From CAUJIW01 sp963205175 (GTDB lineage: Bacteria > Pseudomonadota > Alphaproteobacteria > Sphingomonadales > Sphingomonadaceae): 64,000 nucleotides of DNA. The stretch is taken from assembly GCA_041060555.1 (NCBI GenBank), contig JBEUDS010000002.1. The stretch is one strand, 5' to 3'. A model generated the notes under the pieces. It saw nothing but the letters and a program-made list of their open reading frames with translations. It was not told the DNA's origin and did not search any database. The first letter of the stretch is position 1, and each line of letters opens with the position of its first letter. Made by a program: the position numbers and the translations under genes. Positions 27,693 through 36,653 of the stretch are shown one piece after another.

Positions 27693-29915
27693 ATGACATC
27701 TGTACGTTGCCATGCCCTCATGCTCGCGCTGGGTTCCACCGCGCTTTCTGCCTTCGCCATGCCGGCTCTGGGGCAGGAGGTGGAGTCCACCAGCATTCAG
27801 GCGCTGGAGGAGATCATCGTCTCCGCCCGCCGGCGCGATGAATCGATCCAGCAGACGCCGGTCGCCATTACCGCGCTGTCCACCGGCCAGCTCGAAGCCA
27901 AGGGGACGCTGAACCTCGGCGACCTCCAGGGCGCGGCGCCCAACGTGCTGATCACCAACCAGAATTCGGGTGCGGCGGCCGCCAACATCTCGATCCGTGG
28001 CCTCACCTTCGCCGACGTGGAAAAGTCTTTCGATCCCACCGTCGCCGTGGTGGTCGATGGCGTGTTCATCGGCACCAGCACTGGCCAGTTCTTCGACTTC
28101 TTCGACGTCGAGCAGCTGGAAGTCATGCGCGGTCCGCAGGGTACGCTGTTTGGCCGCAACACCATCGGCGGCGTGATCAGCATCAAGCGCACCCGTCCGA
28201 CCGGCGAGCTCGGCGGCAAGCTGGAAGTGGGCTACGGCAAGTTCAACACGCTTACCAGTCGTGTGGTGCTGAACGCGCCGCTGACCGAGACGCTGTCGGC
28301 CAAGGCCTTCTATTTCCACAATGAATCGGACGGCTATTATCGTCACGGCGTCACCGGGAAGCGGGTTGGCGCCAGCAACAACGAAAACTTCGGCATCTCC
28401 TTCCTGTTTCAGCCCAGCGACAACTTCGATGCGCTGCTGACGCTGGAGAAGCAGGTGCAGGACTTTGATCCGGTCAACTCGAACATCGCCAAGACCGGCG
28501 AATTGTTCTGCCTGTTCGAGCCGGAAGAGCAGTGCAACCGCAACACCACGTCCGACCTCTACACCGTGTTCAACGATCCGGCGCATTCGAACTATGAATC
28601 GCCGGCGGTGACGCTGGAAATGAACTACGATCTGGGTGCGGTGCAGCTGACCTCGGTCACCGGTTATCGCGAGTCCGATGAATCCCAGACCCAGGACTTC
28701 GACGCCTCGACAGCGGACCTCTACTACACCAGCCGCGTCCAGGACTTCCGCCAGTTCAGCCAGGAACTGCGGGCGGCCGGCAAGCTGACCGACTCCTTCG
28801 ATTATGTGGTCGGCGGCTATTTCTACGACCACAAATACGACTTCTTCCAGCAGACCCGCCTGTTCGGCGCGGAGAATCCAGACGCTGACCAGACCACGAC
28901 CGGCAAGTCGCAGTCGCTGGCCTTCTTCGGCGACTTCAACTGGGTCATCACCGACCAGTGGCGCCTGTCGTTCGGCGGTCGCTGGACCCACGACGAGAAG
29001 CAGAACTACAACCGTGTCGGCCCGGACGAGTTCCCCAACGTCAAGTACACCGGCAACAAGTTCACGCCGAAAGTCGGCGTCGACTACCGCCCCAACGACG
29101 ACGTGATGCTCTACGCCTCGTGGTCGCGCGGCTATCGCTCGGGCGGCTTCTCCGGCCGCGGCCAGACGCTGATCTCCTCGACGACGCCGTTCGGACCGGA
29201 AACCGTCGACTCCTACGAAGCCGGCTTCAAGACCTCGTTCTTCGATCGCAAGCTGCTGTTCAACGTGGCGGCCTTCTATTCCGACTACAAGGATCTCCAG
29301 CAGAACACGACCATTCCGGTCGATGGTGCCGTCAACAACGAGACGGTGGTGACCAATGTCGGCTCGGCGACGGTGAAGGGCATCGAGGTCGATTTCACCG
29401 CCCGCCCGGCGCGCGGCCTCACCATCTCCGGCGCGCTCGGCCTGATGAAGTCGAAGTTCAAGGACTTTCTCACCCAGGCGCCGGATTCCGAGGATAATCT
29501 GATCGACTATAATTATTCGGCGGTGGACATGATCTATTCGCCGAAGGTCACGGCGTCGCTGAACGCGGAATACAGCTACCCGACCAGCTTCGGCGAGTGG
29601 AACACCTCCGTCGGTTACCGCTATATCTCGCGCTATGACCAGCAGATCTCGATCGGTCCGGTTCAGGTGATCGACGGCGTCGTCCATGTGCTGAGCAACG
29701 ATCCGCGCGTACGCTCGGACCGCCAGGGCCTGATCGATGCCAGCACCACGCTGCTGTTCGATGTCGGCAAAAACCGGGCGCGCGTCACCGTATACGGGCG
29801 CAACCTCGCCGACGATCGCGGCCCCAACGCGGCGTTCACCGTCGCCGGCCTGTGGTCGTTCGCCTCGGCACGCGAGCCGCGCACCTTCGGTGTCCAGCTC
29901 GGCTATGAGTTCTAA
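27693..29915 (+). CDS. TonB-dependent outer-membrane receptor, first copy
   Basis: This 740-residue receptor has a signal peptide (about 1-27, ending ALG-QE), a TonB-box region (EEIIVSARRR), a plug domain (about 45-160; VMRGPQGTLFGRNTIGGVI) and a 22-strand barrel ending LGYEF. GGGAGG precedes the ATG. Receptors of this subtype are common in alphaproteobacteria that take up hydrophobic or aromatic compounds as well as siderophores. Its neighbours (aldehyde dehydrogenase, SDR, acyl-CoA ligase) argue for an organic substrate, by inference. Confidence 0.93.
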   Translation: MTSVRCHALMLALGSTALSAFAMPALGQEVESTSIQALEEIIVSARRRDESIQQTPVAITALSTGQLEAKGTLNLGDLQGAAPNVLITNQNSGAAAANISIRGLTFADVEKSFDPTVAVVVDGVFIGTSTGQFFDFFDVEQLEVMRGPQGTLFGRNTIGGVISIKRTRPTGELGGKLEVGYGKFNTLTSRVVLNAPLTETLSAKAFYFHNESDGYYRHGVTGKRVGASNNENFGISFLFQPSDNFDALLTLEKQVQDFDPVNSNIAKTGELFCLFEPEEQCNRNTTSDLYTVFNDPAHSNYESPAVTLEMNYDLGAVQLTSVTGYRESDESQTQDFDASTADLYYTSRVQDFRQFSQELRAAGKLTDSFDYVVGGYFYDHKYDFFQQTRLFGAENPDADQTTTGKSQSLAFFGDFNWVITDQWRLSFGGRWTHDEKQNYNRVGPDEFPNVKYTGNKFTPKVGVDYRPNDDVMLYASWSRGYRSGGFSGRGQTLISSTTPFGPETVDSYEAGFKTSFFDRKLLFNVAAFYSDYKDLQQNTTIPVDGAVNNETVVTNVGSATVKGIEVDFTARPARGLTISGALGLMKSKFKDFLTQAPDSEDNLIDYNYSAVDMIYSPKVTASLNAEYSYPTSFGEWNTSVGYRYISRYDQQISIGPVQVIDGVVHVLSNDPRVRSDRQGLIDASTTLLFDVGKNRARVTVYGRNLADDRGPNAAFTVAGLWSFASAREPRTFGVQLGYEF

Positions 29916-29936
29916 GCCGGCTTGACCATCCATCGC

Positions 29937-29970
29937 GGGGCCGTGACCATGTTGGTCGCGGCCCCTTTTT
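29937..29970 (+). terminator. Intrinsic terminator of the first TonB receptor gene
   Basis: GGGGCC pairs with GGCCCC, with an inner GACC/GGTC stem, followed by TTTTT at 29966-29970. It lies 22 bases past the stop. Confidence 0.85.
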
Positions 29971-29990
29971 CATGCCAGGGAGAATGCGTG

Positions 29991-30803
29991 ATGACATGCG
30001 AAGGACGGCTCGCCGGACGGCGGGCGCTGGTGACCGGCGGCGTCAGCGGCATCGGCCGGGCAACCGTGGAGCGGCTGATCGCCGAGGGTGCCGTGGTGCT
30101 GGCCACCGACCGCCATGCGGCCGATCATCCGGCGGTCGTCGATCTCACCGCCCGGTTGGGCAACATGGTCGCCTACCTGCCGCTGGACGTCACCAGCGAG
30201 GAGGCATGGGCGTCGGCACTGGGCTGGGTGGAAGCCAACTGGGGCGCGCTGCACATCCTGGTCAACAACGCCGGCGTCGGCACCACCGGGCCGCTGGCGA
30301 CCTTTTCGCTGGCGGACTGGAACATGGTGATGGCGGTCAACACCACCGGCGTGTTTCTGGGCACCCGCACCTTCACCGAGTTGATGACGCGCTCGGGCGC
30401 CGACGTGGCGGGCGGGGCGTCCATCGTCAATATCTCGTCGATCTACGGTATTGTCGGCGCCATGGAGAGCGGCGCCTACAACGCCAGCAAGGGCGCCGTG
30501 CGGCTGTTCACCAAGAGTGCCGCCATCGAATTCGGCCAGACGCGCCGGCCGGTACGGGTGAACTCGGTGCATCCGGGCTTTATCCGCACGCCGATGCTGG
30601 AGACGGGCGCCGACAATTTCGCCGCCGAGGGGCGGGTGGCCAAGGCCGACGATTTCGTCGCCATTCTGGAAGCGCAGACCGCCATCGGCCGGCTCGGCCT
30701 GCCAGCGGAAATCGCCGCCGGTGTCGCCTTCCTTGCCAGCGCCGACGCCAGCTTCATGACCGGCAGTGAACTGGTGATCGACGGCGGCACCACCGCCATG
30801 TGA
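29991..30803 (+). CDS. Short-chain dehydrogenase/reductase
   Basis: This 270-residue classical SDR has the cofactor motif TGGVSGIG (15-22), NNAG, and the catalytic Ser-Tyr-Lys (ISSIYG then YNASKG), and ends SELVIDGGTTAM. It resembles alcohol or hydroxysteroid dehydrogenases that use NAD(H). GGAGA sits before the ATG. It is separated from the TonB gene by a terminator, so it has its own promoter or depends on read-through. Likely part of the local catabolic set. Confidence 0.88.
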   Translation: MTCEGRLAGRRALVTGGVSGIGRATVERLIAEGAVVLATDRHAADHPAVVDLTARLGNMVAYLPLDVTSEEAWASALGWVEANWGALHILVNNAGVGTTGPLATFSLADWNMVMAVNTTGVFLGTRTFTELMTRSGADVAGGASIVNISSIYGIVGAMESGAYNASKGAVRLFTKSAAIEFGQTRRPVRVNSVHPGFIRTPMLETGADNFAAEGRVAKADDFVAILEAQTAIGRLGLPAEIAAGVAFLASADASFMTGSELVIDGGTTAM

Positions 30804-30832
30804 CGCGGCTTTCAAGAAAAGCGCAGGGCATG

Positions 30833-30867
30833 AACGGCGGGCAGGGCGACAAGCCTCGCCCGCCGTT
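30833..30867. terminator. Bidirectional terminator between SDR and acyl-CoA ligase
   Basis: AACGGCGGGC and GCCCGCCGTT form a 10-bp perfect outer stem with a shorter inner GG/CC pair. Short TTT and TT ends flank it on the two strands, fitting convergent gene ends. Confidence 0.65.
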
Positions 30868-30875
30868 TGGCTGTG

Positions 30876-30927
30876 CGGGTCAGTTGACCCGGCGGATGAT
30901 GGTTGCCGGTCAGTTGACCCGGCGGGC
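30876..30927. repeat. Short direct repeat of the ligase gene's 3' end
   Basis: The motif GGTCAGTTGACCCGGCGG occurs at 30878-30895 and again at 30910-30927, where it encodes the last codons and stop of the ligase. Each copy contains TCA-GT-TGA symmetry. A small tandem duplication of the gene end is the simplest reading. Confidence 0.6.
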
Positions 30928-32484
30928 GCGGCCCTGCCAGTAGGGTTCGCGCAAGTCCTTCTTCAGGATCTTGCCGGAGGGATTGCGCGGCAGTTCCGCC
31001 ACGAAATCCACCGACTTGGGCACCTTGTAGCCGGCAATGCGGGTGCGGGCGAACTGGATGAGCGTGCTTTCGTCAAGGTCGGCGCCCGCGCGGCGCACGA
31101 CGATCGCCTTCACCGCCTCGCCCCAGCGATCGTCCGGCACACCGATCACCGCGACGTCGCGCACGTCCGGGTGGCCATGCAACGCGCCTTCCACTTCCGC
31201 CGGGTAGATGTTTTCGCCGCCGGAGACGATCATGTCCTTCACCCGGTCATGGATGTAGAGATAGCCGTCGGCGTCCATGTAGCCGGCGTCGCCGGAATAA
31301 TACCAGCCGTCGCGCAGCGCCTTGGCGGTTTCCTCCGGCTTGTTCCAGTATCCGGCCATCATGGTGTCGGAGCGCAGGATGATCTCGCCGACCTCGCCGG
31401 TGGGCAGATGGCGACCCTGGGTGTCGACGATCGCCAGCGCCACGCCGGGCAGCGCCTTGCCGCACGAGGCCATGCGCGGATGGCCATCGGGGTGATGATC
31501 CTCGGGTGGCAGATAGACCACGGTGCCGCTGCTTTCCGTCATGCCGTAATTCTGCACGAAGGCGCAGCCGATCACTTTCAGTGCCCGTTTCAGCACATCG
31601 AGCGGGATCGGTGAGGCGCCATAGATGATCTCGCGCATCGACGAGAAATCCGCCTTGTCGGCCAGCGGATGGTTGAGAATGGCCAGCAGCACCGCCGGCA
31701 CGATGAACATCTTGGTGATCTTGTGCGCCTGGATGGCGGCGATGATCGGCTCGACATCGGGGCGGGGCAGGATGACCGCCGAGGCGCCCGAGGTCAGCGC
31801 CTGCAGGCCCCAGCAGGTGCCGCCGACGTGGAACAGCGGCATCGCCACCAGCGACACGTCCTCGGGATCCCAGCGGCCCCAGTCCTCGCCGGTCAGCGGC
31901 CCCTTGGTGATGCAGGCCAGGATGCTGGCATGGGTGAGCAGCGCGCCCTTGGGAAAGCCGGTGGTGCCGGAGGTGTACATCTGCACCAGCACATCTTCAG
32001 GGCGGGCGACGCCGGCCACCCGCGTGTCGGCGTGGCTGTCGCGCCAGTGGGTGTAACCGCCGGACTCGCCGGCGGCGGCATCGGCGATCAGCACGGTGCC
32101 GAGAGAGGGGCAGCGCGCCCGTAGCTCGTCGAGCACCGGCAGGAAGTCGCGGTCGGCCACCAGCAGGCGGATGCCGGCATCGTTAAGGACATACTCGATC
32201 TCCGGCGGGGCGAGCCGCCAGTTGACGCCGACGATTACCTGGCCACCGCGTGCGGCACCGAACAGCATCTCGAAGTAGAAATCGGTGTTGGTGCCCAGAT
32301 AGCCGACCCGGTCACCCGGCTTCAGGCCCAGCGCGGCGTAGCCCGAGGCCACTTGCGAGGCCAGTCGGTCGAGGTCGGCGTAGCTGGTGCGCCGGTCGCC
32401 GAACACCAGGGCGGTGCGGGTCGCGTGCAGCGGTTGGGCGTGGGTCAGCATTTCGTCAATCGTGGTTACCGCTGCTGCGGTCAT
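30910..32484 (-). CDS. Acyl-CoA ligase (AMP-forming)
   Basis: This 524-residue adenylate-forming enzyme activates a carboxylic acid to its CoA thioester. The P-loop-like YTSGTTGFPKG, NYGMTESSG, the YYSGDAGYMDADGYLYIHDR hinge block and the C-terminal lysine motif PRNPSGKILKK are all present. It belongs with long-chain or aromatic acyl-CoA synthetases; the substrate is not predictable. The ATG at 32484 has GGGAGA six bases upstream. It is divergent from the TetR gene, which probably controls it. Confidence 0.93.
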   Translation of the reverse strand: MTAAAVTTIDEMLTHAQPLHATRTALVFGDRRTSYADLDRLASQVASGYAALGLKPGDRVGYLGTNTDFYFEMLFGAARGGQVIVGVNWRLAPPEIEYVLNDAGIRLLVADRDFLPVLDELRARCPSLGTVLIADAAAGESGGYTHWRDSHADTRVAGVARPEDVLVQMYTSGTTGFPKGALLTHASILACITKGPLTGEDWGRWDPEDVSLVAMPLFHVGGTCWGLQALTSGASAVILPRPDVEPIIAAIQAHKITKMFIVPAVLLAILNHPLADKADFSSMREIIYGASPIPLDVLKRALKVIGCAFVQNYGMTESSGTVVYLPPEDHHPDGHPRMASCGKALPGVALAIVDTQGRHLPTGEVGEIILRSDTMMAGYWNKPEETAKALRDGWYYSGDAGYMDADGYLYIHDRVKDMIVSGGENIYPAEVEGALHGHPDVRDVAVIGVPDDRWGEAVKAIVVRRAGADLDESTLIQFARTRIAGYKVPKSVDFVAELPRNPSGKILKKDLREPYWQGRARRVN

Positions 32485-32585
32485 GCATGGTCTCCCTGGA
32501 TTTCCATATGAAAATGATAGTTTGCGCTTGCGCGCCATAAGTCGACTATCGACAGTGTGGGTTTGTGCACGGTAACGAGCGCGTC

Positions 32586-33296
32586 ATGGACGGTTTGAAC
32601 GAAGTGACTCAGGAAAAACGCCGCCGTCGCCTGGCCCGTCTCAAGAGCGGGCACGATGGCAGCGGGGGCTGGCAGGCCAGGAAGAGCGAGATCGCCCGTA
32701 TCGACATTCTCGATGCGGCGATCGAGTGCTTCATTCGTCTGGGCTACGCGCGCACCACCACCAGCGAGATCGCTCGCGTCGCCGGCCTGTCGCGCGGCGC
32801 CATGGTCCACCATTTCCAGAGCAAGCGCGAACTGGTGAAGGCAGCCATCGAGCATCTCAACACCAAGCGGCTGGAGGATTTCCGCCGGCGCATCTCGTCG
32901 ATCCCTACTGATGTCAACCATACCGAGGCGGGCATCGAAGCCTACTGGCAGCACCTGATCAGCCCGGATTTCGTCGCCTTTCGGGAATTGCTGGGGGCGG
33001 CGCGCACGGACCCTGAGCTGGAGGAGATGCTGCGGCCGGCGGTCACTGCCATGGAACGCGAGTGGTACGATGTCGCCCGATCCGTGTTTCCGGAATGGAA
33101 CAAGGCAGGTGTCGACTTCGATATCGCCATGGACCTTACCCAGTTCCTGATGGAAGGCATGGCGATCCATATCTGGTTGGGCGGGGATCACCCGCGCTAC
33201 CGGCGTACCCGCGATTACCTCAAGGCGCGCTTGAAGGAGATGCTCGGTCTGTCGGCCGCCTCTCCGATGCTCGCCAGGGTCGAGCTGGCAGGCTGA
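32586..33296 (+). CDS. TetR-family transcriptional regulator
   Basis: This 236-residue regulator has a TetR helix-turn-helix (TTSEIARVAGLSRGAMVHHFQSK) after a basic N-terminal lead of about 35 residues, and an all-alpha ligand domain. It is divergent from the acyl-CoA ligase gene, with about 100 bases between the starts, the usual layout for a repressor of its neighbour relieved by an acyl-CoA or the growth substrate. A GTG at 32565 is an alternative start. Confidence 0.9.
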   Translation: MDGLNEVTQEKRRRRLARLKSGHDGSGGWQARKSEIARIDILDAAIECFIRLGYARTTTSEIARVAGLSRGAMVHHFQSKRELVKAAIEHLNTKRLEDFRRRISSIPTDVNHTEAGIEAYWQHLISPDFVAFRELLGAARTDPELEEMLRPAVTAMEREWYDVARSVFPEWNKAGVDFDIAMDLTQFLMEGMAIHIWLGGDHPRYRRTRDYLKARLKEMLGLSAASPMLARVELAG

Positions 33297-33382
33297 TTCC
33301 GCCAGCGTTTCGTAGCTTCCGGTTGTCATCGGGTATCGCTATGATCCTCCTCACCAAATCTGGATTTCTTGAGGGGATATTC

Positions 33383-33904
33383 ATGGCACTGCGAACCATT
33401 GGCCTGACCACGGCCGTCCTGTTGCTCGCCGCCTGCGGCAGCGACGAGAAGACCTATACGGTCAAGGATGCGGACACCGGCGAGACCACCACGGCCACGG
33501 TCAGCGAGGATGGCGACCAGTCGCGTATTGTCGTCCAGGGCGAGGACGGCAAGACCGCTACCGTCATCACCGGCGGGGGTGGCGAGGCGCCCAAGGATCT
33601 GCCGCCCTATGCGCCGCTTTATCCGGGCGCCAAGATCACGCACACCATGGCCGGCATGAGCGCTGACGGCACGGGAGGCATGGTTGGCCTGGAAACCGGC
33701 GACTCCGCCGACAAGGTCGCGGCCTTCTACAAGGAGAAGTTCGCCGCGTCGGGTCTTAAGGAAACGATGGACGCCAACATGAACGGTACCCGGATGCTGT
33801 CGATTGGTGAGCCGGGCGGTAAGGGTGGTGCGGCGGTCGTGATCACGCCAGGCGATGGCGGCACGACGCAGGTGCAGATCACCTACGGCCAGAACAAGGG
33901 CTGA
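33383..33904 (+). CDS. Lipoprotein of unknown function
   Basis: This 173-residue protein has a lipoprotein signal (VLLLAACGS; lipidated Cys at about 18). After the Cys comes a Thr/Asp/Gly-rich linker. The C-terminal region (about 70-170, PLYPGAKIT, DSADKVAAFYKEKFAASGLKE) looks like a compact alpha/beta domain. GAGGGG lies before the ATG. Location is inner or outer membrane facing the periplasm. No assigned family that I recognise. Confidence 0.78.
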   Translation: MALRTIGLTTAVLLLAACGSDEKTYTVKDADTGETTTATVSEDGDQSRIVVQGEDGKTATVITGGGGEAPKDLPPYAPLYPGAKITHTMAGMSADGTGGMVGLETGDSADKVAAFYKEKFAASGLKETMDANMNGTRMLSIGEPGGKGGAAVVITPGDGGTTQVQITYGQNKG

Positions 33905-33939
33905 CATTATCGTTCGGACCTGCACGTTGCGGGCAAACA

Positions 33940-33973
33940 ACCGGCGCCGGAATCCAGGGATTCCGGCGCCGGT
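33940..33973 (+). terminator. Strong hairpin after the lipoprotein gene
   Basis: ACCGGCGCCGGAATC and GATTCCGGCGCCGGT form a perfect 15-bp stem with a CAGG loop, 35 bases past the lipoprotein stop. Only TCTCGTTCT follows, so the T-tract is broken; terminator function is still likely. Confidence 0.75.
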
Positions 33974-34046
33974 CTCGTTCTAGGCGGCTGTCCGGCGGCG
34001 GGACACCGCCCCGGCGGGGGGGCGGCCTGCGGGCCGCGGGGGGGGG

Positions 34047-34259
34047 TCAGATGACGCCGGCGAGCGTCAGGATCATCAGCGAGCCGACGCCGGCCGACAT
34101 GGTGCCATAGAGCAGATAGCTCAGCACCCTGCCACGACGGTCCAGATCCTGCGGCAGGAACACCCGGTTGGCCATCGCCATGCGGGTGACATGCGTCAGA
34201 AATGCCACCACCAGCAGGAGGCCGGCACCAAGAGCCAGAAGAAAGGCGGCTTCAGCCAT
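34047..34259 (-). CDS. Small two-helix membrane protein
   Basis: This 70-residue protein has two predicted membrane helices (about 3-25 and 45-68) joined by a basic loop with RVFLPQDLDRRGRV. GGGGAG precedes the ATG at 34259. No known family. It is immediately followed on the minus strand by a run of nine C's after its stop codon. It stands alone, downstream of nothing co-directional within 120 bases. Confidence 0.7.
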   Translation of the reverse strand: MAEAAFLLALGAGLLLVVAFLTHVTRMAMANRVFLPQDLDRRGRVLSYLLYGTMSAGVGSLMILTLAGVI

Positions 34260-34382
34260 TGCGATACTCCCCACATCTTGTGCGGGGTCATGTCCGCCCC
34301 GTTGCCCGCGAGGTTAACACATTCTGACCATGAGGCAAGATGTCGCGCGACAGGGCGTCGCCTGGCGGGTGGCGGGGTGGGT

Positions 34383-36653
34383 TCAGGCGGCGCTGGCGGG
34401 GGCGAGGCTCCGCAATGCGCGCCAGACCACCTCCGGCGTCGCTGGCATGTCGATCGGCTGGCCGTCGAGCGCGTCGATGATGGCGTTCATCACCGCCGCC
34501 AGCACGCCGATGGTGCCGGCCTCGCCGCAGCCCTTCACCCCCAGCGGGTTGTTGGGGTTGGGCACCGGGTGGGTCGAGAAGTCGATGGCGGGCATCATGT
34601 CGGCGCGCGGGATGCCGTAGTCGGTCAGGCTGCCGGTAATCAGCTGGGCACCCTCGCCATAGACCACCAGTTCCAGCAGCACCTGGCCCAGCCCCTGGGC
34701 AATGCCGCCATGGACCTGACCTTCCACCAGCATCGGATTGATGATGGTGCCGAAGTCGTCGACCACGGTGTAGCGGCTGATCGCCACCACGCCGGTTTCG
34801 GGATCGATCTCGACTTCCGCCACATGGCAACCGTTGGGGAAGGTCGGGGTCGGGCGGGGCACCTTGTAGTGTCCGCGCGCGCTCAGCGGGTCTGGCGTCC
34901 GCTGCGCCAGCTCCTGCCAGTCCAGTGTGCGGTTGGTGGCGCGGGCGATGAACACGCCATCGGCATAATCCACGGCGTCCGCCTCCAGCGCCGCCTCGGC
35001 CAGCGGGCGCGCCGCCGCCACCAGTGCGTCGGCTGCCTCGATGCCGGCGGCGCCACCGAATTGCAGCGAGCGCGAGCCGCCGGTGCCGTGGCCGCGCTCC
35101 AGCCGGTCGGTGTCGCCCTGGACAATGCGTACCCGGTCCATCGCCACCCCCAGCCGGTCGGCGACCACCTGGGCATAGGCGGTCTCGTGTCCCTGTCCGT
35201 TGGACTGGGTGCCGATGGCGACCTCGATGGTGCCGTCGGCGAGCAGGCGGGCATCGGCATATTCGTCGGTGCCACCGCCGCCGGCGATTTCGACGTAGTA
35301 GCACAGGCCGCGCCCGGCCCGGCGGCCGCGGCGGCTGGCGTCGGCCTTGCGCGCGGCGAAACCCTGCCAGTCGGCACGCGCCAGCGCGCTGTCGAGCACG
35401 GCCGGGAAGTCGCCCAGGTCGAAGGTCTGGCCAAGCGGGTTGCGGTGGGGCAGCTGCTCGGGCCGCAGCAGGTTGCGCCGCCTCAGCACATCCGGCGCGA
35501 TGCCCATCTCGTGGGCGGCGGCATCGACCACCCGTTCGGTGATATAGCAGGCCTCGGGGCGTCCGGCGCCGCGATAGGCGTCGGTCGGGGTGGTGTTGGT
35601 CAGCACGCCGCGCACCCGGTTGTGGGCGGCGGGGATGGCATAGACGCCGCCGATCATGCGGCCGCCGGCCAGCGTCTGGATGTAAGGGCCGAACTGCGAC
35701 TGATAGGCGCCGAGGTTGACATCGGTCTCCACCTTCAGCGCCAGGAAGCGCCCGTCGGCATCCAGCGCCAGGGTGACATCGCTGACCAGATCGCGGCCGT
35801 GGGTGTCGCTCTGGAAGGCATCGGCCCGCTCGCCGGTCCACTTCACCGGCCGGCCGAGGGCGCGGGCGGCATGCAGCACCAGGGCGTATTCCGGGTAGAA
35901 GAAGTTCTTCATGCCGAAGCCGCCGCCGACGTCATGGGTGACCACCCGCAGGCTTTCGCTGGGCAAGCCCAGCACCCGGCCGGCGATCAGGTCGCGCATC
36001 CCCACCACGCCCTGGGTGCCGGTGGTCAGCGTGAAGCGGCCGTCCTCGAACTGGCCCAGGGCAGCACGCACTTCCATCGAAGTGGGCGCCACGCGCGGCT
36101 GGGCGACCCGCAGGCGGGTGACGTGGTGGGCGGCGGCGATGGCGGCATCGGTCGCCGCCGCGTCGCCGGCCTCCCACAGGAAGGCGACATTGCCGGGAAT
36201 GTGCGGGAACAGCTCAGGCGCGCCGATCGCCAGGGCCGCCGGCATCGACTCCACCGCCGGCAGGTCGTCATAGTCGACCTCGACCGCCTCCGCGCCCTGG
36301 CGGGCGGCCTCGCGGCTGTCGGCGACGACGAACGCCACCGGATCACCAACATGACGTACGGTGTCCACCGCCAGTAACGGCCGGGGTGTCGGGCGCTCGG
36401 CGTCCATCACCGTCAGGCACGGCACCTCGCCGTAGCCCGCCATGTCGGCGGCGGTATAGACCGCCAGCACGCCGGGGATCGCCAGTGCGCCAGTCGTGTC
36501 GATGCCCCCGATGCGGGCATGGCCATAAGGCGAACGGACGGTGACGCCAAACACCATGCCGGGGACGCTGATGTCATCGGTGAAGCGGCCATGGCCGGTC
36601 ACCAGTCGCTCATCCTCCACCCGCCTGACCGACTGGCCGCCGAACTTCATCAT
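34383..36653 (-). CDS. Molybdopterin-binding hydroxylase large subunit (xanthine dehydrogenase / CoxL family)
   Basis: This 756-residue subunit would hold the molybdenum cofactor of a hydroxylase of the xanthine oxidase family. The N-terminal a/b hammerhead domain (about 15-125) and the cofactor domains are complete. The active-site loop reads AYRGAGRPEA, as in form II CoxL-like proteins rather than true CO dehydrogenase. The catalytic glutamate lies in GCGEAG near the end. No Fe-S or FAD subunit gene is adjacent, unlike most members. It overlaps the epimerase gene upstream by four bases (ATGA). Confidence 0.9.
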   Translation of the reverse strand: MMKFGGQSVRRVEDERLVTGHGRFTDDISVPGMVFGVTVRSPYGHARIGGIDTTGALAIPGVLAVYTAADMAGYGEVPCLTVMDAERPTPRPLLAVDTVRHVGDPVAFVVADSREAARQGAEAVEVDYDDLPAVESMPAALAIGAPELFPHIPGNVAFLWEAGDAAATDAAIAAAHHVTRLRVAQPRVAPTSMEVRAALGQFEDGRFTLTTGTQGVVGMRDLIAGRVLGLPSESLRVVTHDVGGGFGMKNFFYPEYALVLHAARALGRPVKWTGERADAFQSDTHGRDLVSDVTLALDADGRFLALKVETDVNLGAYQSQFGPYIQTLAGGRMIGGVYAIPAAHNRVRGVLTNTTPTDAYRGAGRPEACYITERVVDAAAHEMGIAPDVLRRRNLLRPEQLPHRNPLGQTFDLGDFPAVLDSALARADWQGFAARKADASRRGRRAGRGLCYYVEIAGGGGTDEYADARLLADGTIEVAIGTQSNGQGHETAYAQVVADRLGVAMDRVRIVQGDTDRLERGHGTGGSRSLQFGGAAGIEAADALVAAARPLAEAALEADAVDYADGVFIARATNRTLDWQELAQRTPDPLSARGHYKVPRPTPTFPNGCHVAEVEIDPETGVVAISRYTVVDDFGTIINPMLVEGQVHGGIAQGLGQVLLELVVYGEGAQLITGSLTDYGIPRADMMPAIDFSTHPVPNPNNPLGVKGCGEAGTIGVLAAVMNAIIDALDGQPIDMPATPEVVWRALRSLAPASAA

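Noticed and set aside
32485..32585. TetR operator between the ligase and TetR genes
   Set aside because: Loose GATAG/CTATC symmetry is visible, but no convincing palindrome; the site cannot be placed from one sequence.
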